Shown piece by piece: positions 16,191 through 23,388 of a stretch of 33,340 nucleotides of DNA; within the stretch, counting starts at the first letter, position 1, and each line of letters opens with the position of its first letter. Origin of the DNA: a bacterium (GTDB lineage: Bacteria; Patescibacteriota; Microgenomatia; Curtissbacterales; GWA2-41-24). Both the position numbers and the translations under genes were made by a program. The stretch spans positions 399,072 through 432,411 of the forward strand of contig JAKAJD010000001.1 in NCBI GenBank assembly GCA_021813945.1, given 5' to 3'. A model generated the notes under the pieces. That model was not told where the DNA came from, did not search any database, and saw only the letters and a program-made list of their open reading frames with translations.

Positions 16191-17270
16191 TCACACGCTG
16201 AATTTAAATTCCACTACCACATTTTCCGGCATTATTTCCGCCTTGCCGATTGTTTTAACAAAACCCTTCTCACGCGACCCTTTCCAACCATTAGCATCCA
16301 CAAACTTATCAAACGGAACAATATCTGCCGCGATAAATCCCCTCTCAAAATCTGTGTGTATTACCCCTGCAGCTTTAGGCGCAGTTGCTCCTTTTATAAT
16401 TGTCCAAGCTCTAACTTCCTTAGGGCCGGCAGTATAAAAACTCATTAGTCCCAAAACGCCATAGGATACTTTAATCAATTGATCAAGTCCTGATTCCCTT
16501 ATTCCCAAACCTTCCAAATACTCCTTTTGTTCATTTTGGGATAACGCCGCAATTTCCTCCTCCAACTTGGCGCAAATTCTAATTCCCCCATCAATAGGCG
16601 CCGGACTTTTCAAATCTTCTTCATCGCAGTTAACAACCACAATTTTCTTTTTTGCAGAAAGCAAAAAGAGGTCTTTAACTTTTTCCAAATAATCTTTGTC
16701 TAAATTATCACCAAGCCAACTTCCTTGAGCCACAATATCGTAAGCTTTCTTTAGCGCATTAAACCTTATTCTGGCGGGATCGTTTGGGCCCAATGCTTTT
16801 ATTTCTCGCTCAAGCTGACTTACCACCTTTTCCAAAATCTCCATGTCTTTTAGCATCAGCTCACTTTGTAAAATTTCCAAATCTTCTATGGAATTCGTCC
16901 CGGTATTCACAATGTCGCCCTTTTTAAAATCGCGCACCACAAAACAAATGACATCAACTTCTCTAATATGTGAAAGAAACTTATTCCCCAAACCTTCGCC
17001 TTTATGGGCGCCTTTTACAAGCCCCGCGATATCCACAAACTCGACTACGGCCGGAACAATCTTAAAGCTTGGCGTTAGCCCCTCCGATTTCTCAACAACT
17101 TCTTCTAACGTTTCCAGCTTTTCGTCCGGCACTTCCACTATCCCAACATTTGGCTCAATTGTCGTAAAGGGATAATTGGCACTCTGGGCGACCTGCTTTT
17201 TCAAAAGCGAATTAAAAAGCGTCGATTTTCCCACGTTGGGGAGTCCGACTATCCCAATTTTTAAAGACAT
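16191..17270 (-). CDS. ychF: Obg-family ATPase YchF
   Basis: The 359-residue P-loop NTPase has GLPNVGKST at residues 9-17, switch motifs such as FVDIAGLVKGAHKGEGLGN, a coiled-coil insertion, and a C-terminal TGS domain (SFYTAGPKEVRAWTI, FERGFIAADIV). YchF is unusual in the Obg family in hydrolysing ATP. It associates with ribosomes and affects translation start and oxidative stress response. Length is normal. A TAAAAT -10 box lies six bases before the ATG (17277-17282), so the mRNA is predicted to be leaderless. It is transcribed alone. Confidence 0.96.
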   Translation of the reverse strand: MSLKIGIVGLPNVGKSTLFNSLLKKQVAQSANYPFTTIEPNVGIVEVPDEKLETLEEVVEKSEGLTPSFKIVPAVVEFVDIAGLVKGAHKGEGLGNKFLSHIREVDVICFVVRDFKKGDIVNTGTNSIEDLEILQSELMLKDMEILEKVVSQLEREIKALGPNDPARIRFNALKKAYDIVAQGSWLGDNLDKDYLEKVKDLFLLSAKKKIVVVNCDEEDLKSPAPIDGGIRICAKLEEEIAALSQNEQKEYLEGLGIRESGLDQLIKVSYGVLGLMSFYTAGPKEVRAWTIIKGATAPKAAGVIHTDFERGFIAADIVPFDKFVDANGWKGSREKGFVKTIGKAEIMPENVVVEFKFSV

Positions 17271-17276
17271 AAGGGA

Positions 17277-17282
17277 ATTTTA
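17277..17282 (-). promoter_or_regulatory. -10 box of ychF, predicted leaderless
   Basis: TAAAAT in minus-strand reading ends six bases before the ychF start codon at 17270; no Shine-Dalgarno site is possible in that space. Confidence 0.4.
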
Positions 17283-17309
17283 TCAAAAAAATTGACTTGA
17301 TAGCCAAAC

Positions 17310-17639
17310 TTACATTTCCATCGGCATTGTCTCCAAAACCTGGACAAATGCATCCGGCATCTGAAGTTGGGGGTTATCCTTAACCAAGTTTTTGACTTCT
17401 TCTATATCTTCTCCCTGCATTATCGAATAACCTCGTATCCATGTTTCGGAAGGTTTTTCACCGTCCTTTTTAATATCAACACCCATTCCTATCGGCGCAC
17501 CCATATCAACTACCGCATCTCCGGCTTTTTCAAACCAAGCCGTCCACGGTTCCATATTCTTTTTCATCTCTTCGGGGCTAACATTCATCTGTTCCTCTGC
17601 GGATTTTGGGGAACAGTAAAGTACTAAAAATTTCTTCAT
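17310..17639 (-). CDS. YCII-related domain protein
   Basis: The 109-residue protein fits the YCII-related (YciI-like) alpha+beta barrel family: MKKFLVLYCSPKSAEEQ at the start, a central WTAWFEKAGDAVVDMGAPIG region, and a SIMQGEDIEEVKNLVKDNPQ end that matches the family's last helix. Members are small dimeric proteins, some with a chlorohydrolase or muconolactone-like role, most uncharacterised. It has a canonical Shine-Dalgarno site. Confidence 0.82.
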   Translation of the reverse strand: MKKFLVLYCSPKSAEEQMNVSPEEMKKNMEPWTAWFEKAGDAVVDMGAPIGMGVDIKKDGEKPSETWIRGYSIMQGEDIEEVKNLVKDNPQLQMPDAFVQVLETMPMEM

Positions 17640-17643
17640 TTTT

Positions 17644-17652
17644 CACCTCCTT
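17644..17652 (-). promoter_or_regulatory. Strong Shine-Dalgarno site
   Basis: In minus-strand reading AAGGAGGTG lies a few bases upstream of the ATG at 17639. It shows that the anti-SD mechanism is used by some genes in this genome alongside leaderless starts. Confidence 0.7.
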
Positions 17653-17745
17653 TTTTAATTTATGAAAGAATGATGATACAGGATTTCGACAACCCAAACA
17701 AGGGCAAATATGCCTAAAAATCGGTAAGAAAAGGCACTTTTGCGC

Positions 17746-17751
17746 TATAAT
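17746..17751 (+). promoter_or_regulatory. -10 box of the alpha/beta hydrolase gene, leaderless
   Basis: TATAAT ends six bases before the ATG at 17758. A TTG at 17742 region could start a longer frame but would lie upstream of the predicted transcription start, so the ATG is preferred. Confidence 0.5.
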
Positions 17752-17757
17752 TTCGAT

Positions 17758-18492
17758 ATGGAATCGGTGGATTTAAATATAAACGGCCTAAAATTGAAGG
17801 CCACGCTTTTTAAAGGCGAAAATCTAAAACCTAAAAACCCCGCAATCCTTGTAATCCAGGGCTGGACCGGCCAAATGAAAAACAGTTTCCAGTACGCCGA
17901 AAGCCTATTCAAGCTAGGGTATATCTGTTTACTCTTTGATTCACGAGGTCACGGCCAAAGTGAAGGCGACATAAATTCCGCCACCATGGAAGATTTCACC
18001 AAAGACGATCAAGCTGTTTACGATTATTTCGCAAATCTAGAAGGAGTTGATTCCCAAAACATAACAGTCGTGGGCTCCAGTTTCGGAGGTTATCGAGCCG
18101 CCTACTTAACTTCAAAGCGCCCCGTAAAAAACCTAGTTTTGCGTGTTCCTGCCGACTATTCCAACGAAACTTTCAAAATCCCTCGCGCCAAAGCCGGCGG
18201 GTCTGAAATCCCCGAAGTTATGGCCTGGCGAAAAAAGCCCAAAGGTCCAAACGAAACTTATTCTCTTGAAGCAGTCCATAATTTCAAAGGCAATATTCTT
18301 TTGATAGAAGCCGAATACGACGAATATGTTCCTCACCAAACAATCGAAAACTACAAAAATGCGGTTTCCGACAAAAGTAAGCTAACTTACGTTTTTATGA
18401 AAGGCGCACCGCACAGCATAAATGAGGGCCCATTCCGCGACCAAGTCGAAAAAATTTATCTGGATTGGTTTCAAAATCGACTGTCAGATTAA
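17758..18492 (+). CDS. Alpha/beta-fold hydrolase
   Basis: The 244-residue protein has the alpha/beta-hydrolase catalytic triad: nucleophile S108 in GSSFGG, D188 in EAEYDEYVP and H219 in APHSI. An early QGWTG segment forms the oxyanion region, and FDSRGHGQSEGD follows strand 4. It resembles small esterase/dienelactone-hydrolase-type proteins acting on ester or amide bonds. Substrate unknown. No signal peptide, so it is cytoplasmic. The next gene starts two bases after its stop, suggesting co-transcription. Confidence 0.88.
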   Translation: MESVDLNINGLKLKATLFKGENLKPKNPAILVIQGWTGQMKNSFQYAESLFKLGYICLLFDSRGHGQSEGDINSATMEDFTKDDQAVYDYFANLEGVDSQNITVVGSSFGGYRAAYLTSKRPVKNLVLRVPADYSNETFKIPRAKAGGSEIPEVMAWRKKPKGPNETYSLEAVHNFKGNILLIEAEYDEYVPHQTIENYKNAVSDKSKLTYVFMKGAPHSINEGPFRDQVEKIYLDWFQNRLSD

Positions 18493-18494
18493 TT

Positions 18495-18788
18495 ATGCCG
18501 AAATACAAGGAATATTTTAAATTGATGATGGACGAAAACCGCAAGCTTTTTGACGAATTCGGCGAAATACACCTTAAATACATGAAAGACACCAAAAAAT
18601 ACCAAAATGAATTTAACGCCAAAGGCGAGGAAGTTTTGGATGTTATTAGAACTTACGAAAACCGCCTTTGTAGCACAACAGAGGGCGGAAGCTACGGAAA
18701 ATATTCGGGAAAGTTAGCCGAAAAGTTCCACGAAATTATAAAAATTAATTTCCCCCGCATCGACTCGATTGGTCTTCAGCAGGCCTAA
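18495..18788 (+). CDS. Small helical hypothetical protein
   Basis: The 97-residue protein is predicted to be almost all helix and strongly charged (KEYFKLMMDENRKLFDEFGE, then KYMKDTKKYQNEFNAKGEEV). No family was recognised. The ATG at 18495 starts two bases after the hydrolase stop codon, so it is probably translated from the same mRNA. A shared function with the hydrolase is possible only by position. Confidence 0.6.
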   Translation: MPKYKEYFKLMMDENRKLFDEFGEIHLKYMKDTKKYQNEFNAKGEEVLDVIRTYENRLCSTTEGGSYGKYSGKLAEKFHEIIKINFPRIDSIGLQQA

Positions 18789-18820
18789 TACCAAACCCTT
18801 GGGGAAAAATTGCAATTATT

Positions 18821-18829
18821 TGCTATCAT
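18821..18829 (+). promoter_or_regulatory. Extended -10 promoter, leaderless
   Basis: TGCTATCAT is an extended -10 element. The ATG at 18836 begins six bases after it. Confidence 0.5.
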
Positions 18830-18835
18830 TACTTT

Positions 18836-19174
18836 ATGGTAATTACAAAAAAGGAATCGTTTACAAAAGATGAAATCCAAAAACTTAGTGAGGAATTTGA
18901 AACTTATATCAAAACAGTCATCGATATAGAAAAAGAAGTTTGTTCTGCCGGTGCAAACCGCCACTTTGAAAACGAGGCCATACTCCTAAAACAAGGCTCC
19001 TCTCAATCACGACTTTGGGGTGGAGGCATAGACCTTAAAACACTTGCAATCGACAACAATTCAATGATAAATATAAGGCCAAACGACAACAACTTTTCAA
19101 ACGAAATCCAAGATCCCAAAATTAGAAATATTTTTGAAGATTTGATGAAATATTTTTTTAAGGAGTTATTTTAA
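18836..19174 (+). CDS. DUF5674-like protein
   Basis: The 112-residue protein matches what is remembered of the DUF5674 family, found widely in Patescibacteria: a segment like VIDIEKEVCSAGANRHFENE, then a LLKQGSSQSRLWGGGIDL core, and the SMINIRPNDNNFSNEIQDP motif close to the end. Function of the family is unknown. A second small gene begins at the base after its stop, an arrangement seen in toxin-antitoxin pairs, though no toxin motif is visible. Family call is from recall and should be checked. Confidence 0.65.
   Translation: MVITKKESFTKDEIQKLSEEFETYIKTVIDIEKEVCSAGANRHFENEAILLKQGSSQSRLWGGGIDLKTLAIDNNSMINIRPNDNNFSNEIQDPKIRNIFEDLMKYFFKELF
19160..19165 (+). promoter_or_regulatory. Shine-Dalgarno site of the downstream partner gene
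   Basis: AAGGAG nine bases before the ATG at 19175, lying inside the end of the upstream gene, supports separate ribosome loading on the second gene of the pair. Confidence 0.6.
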
Positions 19175-19435
19175 ATGGACAAAGTCACGCTGCTTTCACT
19201 ATCGTTAGACCTAAAAAGGATAGTCCAGTCAATCCAAAGAGATTCAATGGAGAATGCCAACCGTTTTTCTAAAGAGGCAAAAAAGTGGCTTGCAGAATCT
19301 AAAAAAACCGACGACGAATATTTAAAAGGCTTACTTGCCAAAATCGAATCTACACTAAAATTGGAGAACAACTTAAAAAAAGCCGAAGATTGCCTGATGT
19401 ATTCCGTCCTTATCCAAAACCGCGCCCTCCAATAA
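19175..19435 (+). CDS. Small helical protein paired with the DUF5674-like gene
   Basis: The 86-residue protein is predicted to be a helical bundle (LSLDLKRIVQSIQRDSMENA, then KKAEDCLMYSVLIQNRAL). No family was recognised. It starts at the base directly after the stop of the DUF5674-like gene with its own Shine-Dalgarno site, so the two form a tight pair. It is the last gene before the repeat-separated array; the first boundary repeat begins two bases after its stop. Confidence 0.6.
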   Translation: MDKVTLLSLSLDLKRIVQSIQRDSMENANRFSKEAKKWLAESKKTDDEYLKGLLAKIESTLKLENNLKKAEDCLMYSVLIQNRALQ

Positions 19436-19436
19436 C

Positions 19437-19462
19437 AAATTCAACCGACAAAATTAAAACCC
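19437..19462. repeat. Boundary repeat A1
   Basis: Core TCAACCGACAAAATTAAAA, then CCC. It lies between two convergent gene ends, where no promoter is needed. Its 22-base core is identical to that of repeat A2. Confidence 0.75.
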
Positions 19463-19481
19463 GAAGCCTTTACCAACTTAA

Positions 19482-19907
19482 CTATCTAGCTAAATCAGAA
19501 ACTCTTTTAGTTGCACGATCATGTGCCTGGAGTATTTCATCTCTCAAATCTGGGTAACCTCTTAGCGCACAAAGCAATATGTCTCCAGGCGCGTCAGGTA
19601 TCATATCTTCTTCGACCCACAACTTTACAACTTTTGGGTCAATCTTGCCTTCGGAAAGGGCATCCATTGCATCGCCCACAGTTTGAGCCTGCTGGTTATC
19701 CCTAATATAGCTAAATACTTCAGCTGTCCTCCTGAGCTTATCATGCAATTCGCTCTCTCTTTGTGATGTATCAAATGGTGGTAAATTTGCAAGATCGGTC
19801 ATTTTAGCAATATAACTGTTAATATTTGTTCCACGTAAACTAACAGCTGAACTTCTTGATTCAGCTCTAAGTACGGCTCTAAAGGCTTCTTCAGATTTGT
19901 CAGCCAT
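19482..19907 (-). CDS. Hypothetical helical protein, array unit 1
   Basis: From ATG 19907 the protein has 141 residues, starts MADKSEEAFRAVLRAE and is predicted all helical, with no recognised family. A longer frame from 19931 adds eight residues (including a hydrophobic-basic stretch) and is not favoured. The C-terminal part (KLWVEEDMIPDAPGDILLCA) vaguely resembles segments of the proteins at 21259 and 21738. The gene is flanked by repeats A1 and A2, which define a unit of about 500 bases. Possible promoter in the A2 side: TTGATT, 17 bases, TGATAA. Confidence 0.6.
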   Translation of the reverse strand: MADKSEEAFRAVLRAESRSSAVSLRGTNINSYIAKMTDLANLPPFDTSQRESELHDKLRRTAEVFSYIRDNQQAQTVGDAMDALSEGKIDPKVVKLWVEEDMIPDAPGDILLCALRGYPDLRDEILQAHDRATKRVSDLAR

Positions 19908-19940
19908 ATATTTAAATCTTATCATAACCATTAATCTCCC

Positions 19941-19967
19941 AAATCAACCGACAAAATTAAAACCCCC
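19941..19967. repeat. Boundary repeat A2
   Basis: AAATCAACCGACAAAATTAA followed by AACCCCC, between divergent genes. Its AATCAA part reads as TTGATT, a possible -35, on the minus strand. Confidence 0.75.
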
Positions 19968-19979
19968 AAGTAAAAAAGC

Positions 19980-20007
19980 TTGCTTTACGAATAACTAGAG
20001 TTATAAT
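19980..20007 (+). promoter_or_regulatory. Promoter of the gene at 20015, leaderless
   Basis: TTGCTT (19980-19985), 16 bases, TATAAT (20002-20007), with the ATG seven bases downstream. Confidence 0.55.
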
Positions 20008-20014
20008 AAGCACC

Positions 20015-20626
20015 ATGTTTGCCGGATTAAAAGAACGCCTCTCCAGAAGACCAAAAGAAGCAAAACCCAAAACTATCCGTCTGGGCCAACTGCAAATAGG
20101 GATAAATCCGGACGAATTTAATCCGTTTATACACATACCCAATTGGCACGCACATAGTCTCGAAACAGCTATGGACCATGGCGTAAAACCTCTAACCTAC
20201 GACGAGATCATTGCCCAAATCGAAGAAAGCCATAGACGAAATGTTGTACTCTTCGATACTTCCCCAGTAGACGGAATGCCCGGAAATCATTTTAGATTGG
20301 TGGAAGACCAAACAGGCCAAACTAAACTTCAATTTTGTAACACCTTTGGTTTACTTGATAATAGAGGTCTGCTCCCCTTTAGTCCTCCAGAAGACTACGC
20401 CATGTTTACCGGGGCAACCATTTTGATGTTTCAAAAGGATGGCAAAGCTGTAAACCTTGGCGAGGCACAAAAAGCTTATCGCAGAAGGGCAACCATGTGT
20501 CCATCGTCACCGGGCGAGATAAGGAGTACGGGAGAGCTTGTTTTGTGGTCTAATGCCGAAGGAAAACTTGTGGCAAAGCATGGCCGTGGTTTTCAAATGC
20601 CTCTTGAACTTCAAATTCCTCAGTAA
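20015..20626 (+). CDS. Hypothetical protein, array unit 2
   Basis: The 203-residue protein is one of the few plus-strand genes of the array. No family was recognised. It begins with a basic helix (MFAGLKERLSRRPKEAKPK). The rest seems a mixed alpha/beta domain with HIPNWHAHSLETAMDHG (three His) and a FDTSPVDGMPGNHFRLVED stretch. The His/Asp residues could be catalytic or metal-binding, but no known motif is matched. There is no signal peptide. It is bounded by repeats A2 and A3. Confidence 0.6.
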   Translation: MFAGLKERLSRRPKEAKPKTIRLGQLQIGINPDEFNPFIHIPNWHAHSLETAMDHGVKPLTYDEIIAQIEESHRRNVVLFDTSPVDGMPGNHFRLVEDQTGQTKLQFCNTFGLLDNRGLLPFSPPEDYAMFTGATILMFQKDGKAVNLGEAQKAYRRRATMCPSSPGEIRSTGELVLWSNAEGKLVAKHGRGFQMPLELQIPQ

Positions 20627-20646
20627 ATCTCAATCGAGAAAGAGAT
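20625..20646. repeat. Boundary repeat A3 (degenerate)
   Basis: AAATCTCAATCGAGAAAGAG, a diverged copy of the core that lacks the TTAAAACCCC part. It lies between convergent gene ends and overlaps both stop codons. Confidence 0.5.
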
Positions 20647-21215
20647 CAGGATACTCTAACTAATGCTGGAACAGTTCTTCCTTCTATTCTTTTGCCGGCT
20701 TTATTGATCTTTTTCGCGAGCGGATCATCGTCTGGGAGTGCCAAAAGTTTCCCAAGTTCTAGATCCATATAACTCTGGTCACGGTCACCTTTATAAAAAG
20801 TGATAAGATCGCTGTGACCACTTTTTTTAAAAAAACTCTCCAAAAAGCCCCGGAATTTGTTGTTCGTAATAGTAAAAAACTTATTTATCTTAGTAATATC
20901 AATTTCACCAGAAGTCTTAACCCAGTTATTAAAACTATAAATCCCAAATAAAAACATTCTTATAGCATCATTGTCTGGGATGGGATCTTGATTATTTAAA
21001 CCGGCATAACCACCCGGTAAAAAGTCGCCACGTATGGAGTATTTGTCTTGTATTTCACGAAAGTCCATTGATAGCCCTGTATTACCAACCCTGACCAAAA
21101 AAGCAGTACCTTCACCTTGGGTTTTTGTAACAGTTCCATCTATTACAACCGGTTTCCTGTCCCAAGTTTCTAGAACTCTTACTCTTGAAGGCTTTTCCAA
21201 AACCCCTTCATCCAT
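20646..21215 (-). CDS. Hypothetical protein, array unit 3
   Basis: The 189-residue protein is not recognised. Its N-terminal third is beta-rich (SRVRVLETWDRKPVVIDGTV, then GTAFLVRVGNTGLSMDF). The C-terminal half is helical and charged, with KINKFFTITNNKFRGFLESF. No signal peptide, no catalytic motif. In minus-strand reading TACAAT lies six bases before the ATG, so the mRNA is predicted leaderless. Bounded by repeats A3 and A4. Confidence 0.6.
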   Translation of the reverse strand: MDEGVLEKPSRVRVLETWDRKPVVIDGTVTKTQGEGTAFLVRVGNTGLSMDFREIQDKYSIRGDFLPGGYAGLNNQDPIPDNDAIRMFLFGIYSFNNWVKTSGEIDITKINKFFTITNNKFRGFLESFFKKSGHSDLITFYKGDRDQSYMDLELGKLLALPDDDPLAKKINKAGKRIEGRTVPALVRVS

Positions 21216-21221
21216 AAGTTA

Positions 21222-21256
21222 ATTGTAACAAGAAATTGAATCGAGAAAATTAAAAC
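21222..21256 (-). repeat. Boundary repeat A4 with -10 box
   Basis: Core AAATTGAATCGAGAAAATTA then AAAC at 21233-21256. The adjacent TACAAT (21222-21227, minus strand) lies six bases before the start codon at 21215. Confidence 0.7.
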
Positions 21257-21258
21257 TT

Positions 21259-21699
21259 CTACTTCGAAGGCTTCACGCTTGGTATTGGTATTCCCTTGAG
21301 AATAACCCCATATTTACGCATGGCAGCAAGCATTTGTTCATTTTCTTTAACTACAGCCGCAACGCAGACAACCCTATCCCTAATTGTGGGAACCAGATCT
21401 ACCATAGATAAACGAGAAACTATATCCGCTGTTTGAGTATCGCCCTCAAGCCGTTTTCTTATTTCATACTCCAGCCTAAAACCCCTGAATTTTTGGGCTA
21501 ATATCGGACTAAAACCCTCAGGGTCTGTATCTGGAGTTACTACATCCATACATTCAGACAAGAATTTCCCAGAAAATAATGCCGTTTCCAGCTCTACAAC
21601 CGCAGGATCAGCCGATTCTAAAATAGAAGATGAATTTCCCTCTAGATGCTCAATTGCTGCACTGATTGCCGCCTGGGCTGCGTCATCTCTTTCTGCCAT
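21259..21699 (-). CDS. Hypothetical helical protein, array unit 4
   Basis: From ATG 21699 the protein has 146 residues, begins MAERDDAAQAAISAAIEHLE and is predicted to be mostly helical. It is acidic in its first half and ends in a Pro/Lys-rich tail (GIPIPSVKPSK). No family was recognised. A frame from 21720 would start upstream of the predicted transcription start, so 21699 is preferred. TATAAT lies six bases before this ATG. A SMVDLVPTIRDRVVCVAAVV segment loosely resembles the protein of unit 1. Confidence 0.6.
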   Translation of the reverse strand: MAERDDAAQAAISAAIEHLEGNSSSILESADPAVVELETALFSGKFLSECMDVVTPDTDPEGFSPILAQKFRGFRLEYEIRKRLEGDTQTADIVSRLSMVDLVPTIRDRVVCVAAVVKENEQMLAAMRKYGVILKGIPIPSVKPSK

Positions 21700-21705
21700 T
21701 CGAAA

Positions 21706-21737
21706 ATTATACAAAATCAAACGAGAAAATTAAAACC
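21706..21737 (-). repeat. Boundary repeat A5 with promoter
   Basis: ACAAAATCAAACGAGAAAAT followed by TAAAACC, next to TATAAT (21706-21711 on the minus strand). The core lies directly against the stop codon of the next unit. Confidence 0.8.
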
Positions 21738-22049
21738 TCAATCTGCTGAAACCAATGGTTCTTCGGGACTTCTGAAAGCCTCCAGGGCCTCCCTCCATAA
21801 AGTACGGGTTGGCTCGGAGGAATATGAAAGCGCAAGACATATGTTATACCCCGCTACCTCAATTGGATGTCGCCAGGCCGTATCATCCAAAATGTTCATG
21901 GAAACCCATTCGGCATATTCAGCCATAAACTTTCTAATTTCCGCAGGATCGTCAAGAACGTCAACCGCATTTAAACACAGCGCCCTCTTGGGGCGGGCCG
22001 CAATAACCCGCTCAAGAACAGATTGTTCCCTAGTAACCTCTACGGTCAT
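21738..22049 (-). CDS. Hypothetical protein, array unit 5
   Basis: The 103-residue protein is predicted helical. It starts MTVEVTREQSVLERVIAARP and carries a Trp-rich second half (EYAEWVSMNILDDTAWRHP, then TRTLWREALEAF). No family was recognised. TATAAT lies eight bases before the ATG in the minus-strand direction, so it has its own leaderless promoter. Bounded by repeats A5 and A6, unit of about 350 bases. Confidence 0.6.
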   Translation of the reverse strand: MTVEVTREQSVLERVIAARPKRALCLNAVDVLDDPAEIRKFMAEYAEWVSMNILDDTAWRHPIEVAGYNICLALSYSSEPTRTLWREALEAFRSPEEPLVSAD

Positions 22050-22057
22050 AGCTGCAA

Positions 22058-22095
22058 ATTATACAAAATCAAGCGAGAAAATTAAAACCCCGCGG
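22058..22095 (-). repeat. Boundary repeat A6 with promoter
   Basis: ACAAAATCAAGCGAGAAAAT then TAAAACCCCGCGG at 22063-22095. TATAAT at 22058-22063 serves the unit 5 gene. This is close to the consensus form of the family. Confidence 0.85.
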
Positions 22096-22107
22096 AAGAA
22101 AAATAAA

Positions 22108-22419
22108 CTAGGCTTGTGGCAAAAGACCTCTTAACTGTGCTTGTCTTTCTGGGGGAAGCTGGCTTATTGGAACAACGCTAATTTCTCTATACGGAACCCC
22201 CTCTTCTTGCAACTTACGCTCAAATATTTCTGCCAAGCTACCGTGAACAACAACCGATGTTGGATTAGGCATATCATAACTAACAGGTTCCTCCTCTTCC
22301 ATACGGTCTAAAACACCCAACCCTCTAAGTATGCCAACCTCATCTTTAAACACAAAGGCGCGTTTATTTGGCCTTGGTGCTTCGCCACCTTTTTGTGCAG
22401 GATCCATCTCTTCACTCAT
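22108..22419 (-). CDS. Hypothetical protein, array unit 6
   Basis: The 103-residue acidic protein starts MSEEMDPAQKGGEAPRPNKR, a flexible N-terminus, followed by a small alpha/beta part (TSVVVHGSLAEIFERKLQEE, VPYREISVVPIS). No family was recognised. It shares a unit with the hydrolase gene just upstream: no repeat separates the two, but a TATAAT box (22427-22432, minus strand) overlaps the hydrolase stop codon and gives this gene its own leaderless start seven bases later. Confidence 0.6.
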   Translation of the reverse strand: MSEEMDPAQKGGEAPRPNKRAFVFKDEVGILRGLGVLDRMEEEEPVSYDMPNPTSVVVHGSLAEIFERKLQEEGVPYREISVVPISQLPPERQAQLRGLLPQA

Positions 22420-22426
22420 CTTTCAA

Positions 22427-22432
22427 ATTATA
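22427..22432 (-). promoter_or_regulatory. -10 box inside the end of the upstream gene
   Basis: TATAAT in minus-strand reading, directly after the TGA of the hydrolase gene and seven bases before the ATG at 22419. No boundary repeat occurs here. Confidence 0.5.
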
Positions 22433-23065
22433 TCAATTCCTTAATCCAACTACGAGGCTCGCTATTTTGCGATTAACCCTTTCATTCCATATATTATTTT
22501 GCTGTAACCAACCATGGATCTTATGAGGGCAGTTCGGAATGTACATTATCTCTTTGAACTTTGCTTTGCCCAAGCTCGCACCAAGCAACTTTATCAACTC
22601 CCTAGGAATAACCTCATCTTTATCACCTATGAATACAACAACATTGCCTGCAAACCCACGCAGAATTTTAAAGGCGTCCGAATTCCTCCAGCTGTCTTTT
22701 TTTCTAATTATTTTTGAAAATTTTGCGCTAAATGGAACGTCAAAAGCACGAGTATCATAAACTGCCGGCGCAAACAAAATTAAATTTTCTACTCGATATT
22801 GTTCAAGAAGCTTAATTGCAACATAACCACCCATACTGGAACCGCAAAGATTCAAAGGCTCCTTTAAATTAAAACTTTTAATTGCCACCTCGGCCTCTTT
22901 AATGCGACGCTCAAGACTAGACTTGGAGATCCCCTTCCCGCTATGACCGCTGAAATTAAATGTATAGCTCTGAATATTTTTCCCGCCCAACAACTTCTTT
23001 AAATAACCAACCTTGTTTTTATTCGAAGTTCCCGCTCCATGGAGAAACAACATTTGAGGCTTCAT
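22433..23065 (-). CDS. Alpha/beta-fold hydrolase, array unit 6
   Basis: The 210-residue protein has a full catalytic triad: S77 in CGSSMGG, D150 in GDKDEVIP and H181 in CPHKIHGW, with LHGAG near the N-terminus as oxyanion region. It resembles the YqiA/RBBP9-like small hydrolases, which act as esterases. Substrate unknown. It is unlike the hydrolase at 17758 in sequence outside the motifs. TATAAT lies nine bases before the ATG. It ends in an ordinary TGA stop. It is one of the few array genes with a known fold. Confidence 0.88.
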   Translation of the reverse strand: MKPQMLFLHGAGTSNKNKVGYLKKLLGGKNIQSYTFNFSGHSGKGISKSSLERRIKEAEVAIKSFNLKEPLNLCGSSMGGYVAIKLLEQYRVENLILFAPAVYDTRAFDVPFSAKFSKIIRKKDSWRNSDAFKILRGFAGNVVVFIGDKDEVIPRELIKLLGASLGKAKFKEIMYIPNCPHKIHGWLQQNNIWNERVNRKIASLVVGLRN

Positions 23066-23074
23066 TCACAATGA

Positions 23075-23108
23075 ATTATACAAGACGAGAAAATTAAAAC
23101 CCCGCGGG
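23075..23108 (-). repeat. Boundary repeat A7 with promoter
   Basis: CAAGACGAGAAAATTAAAAC then CCCGCGGG at 23081-23108, with TATAAT at 23075-23080 (minus strand). The link between the TATAAT and the core is five bases shorter than in repeats A5 and A6, so the core is not at a fixed -35 distance. Confidence 0.8.
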
Positions 23109-23121
23109 CTAATTTAAATTC

Positions 23122-23388
23122 CTAATAAACTTCGTTGTGTGTTCCTATTCTGGTGCAAAATACTTTGTCGCCTGAAAAATGGATAATAATCCTAATATCC
23201 CCGGTTACCGAAACCGACCAGTTATTTTCCCCGGCCAGTTTATGGAGCCTAAGCGATGGCCTGCTAATATCGGCAGAAAGAAGCTTTAATGTTTTGGCAA
23301 TCTTGGTTCGAAGTTGAGGGTTTTTCTTGACTAATTTTTTGGTTTGTTTTTGAAATACAGCGGAAAGGACTAACTCATAGCCGCTCAT
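23122..23388 (-). CDS. RelE/YafQ-type toxin
   Basis: The 88-residue protein fits the RelE/ParE toxin fold: FQKQTKKLVKKNPQLRTKI helix pair, then LRLHKLAGENNWSVSVTGDI, RIIIHFSGD strands and a HNEVY end that recalls the C-terminal catalytic region of YafQ-like mRNA interferases. Such toxins cut mRNA on the ribosome. Its start overlaps the antitoxin stop by four bases (ATGA), so translation is coupled. Both lie between repeats A7 and A8 as a single two-gene unit. Confidence 0.88.
   Translation of the reverse strand: MSGYELVLSAVFQKQTKKLVKKNPQLRTKIAKTLKLLSADISRPSLRLHKLAGENNWSVSVTGDIRIIIHFSGDKVFCTRIGTHNEVY

Noticed and set aside
22080-22096. CCCCGCGGG plus T-rich stretch in form-A repeats as an intrinsic terminator
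   Set aside because: The palindrome has no loop, and the T-tract is interrupted. It is too short for a stable hairpin, so it was annotated as part of the boundary repeat.
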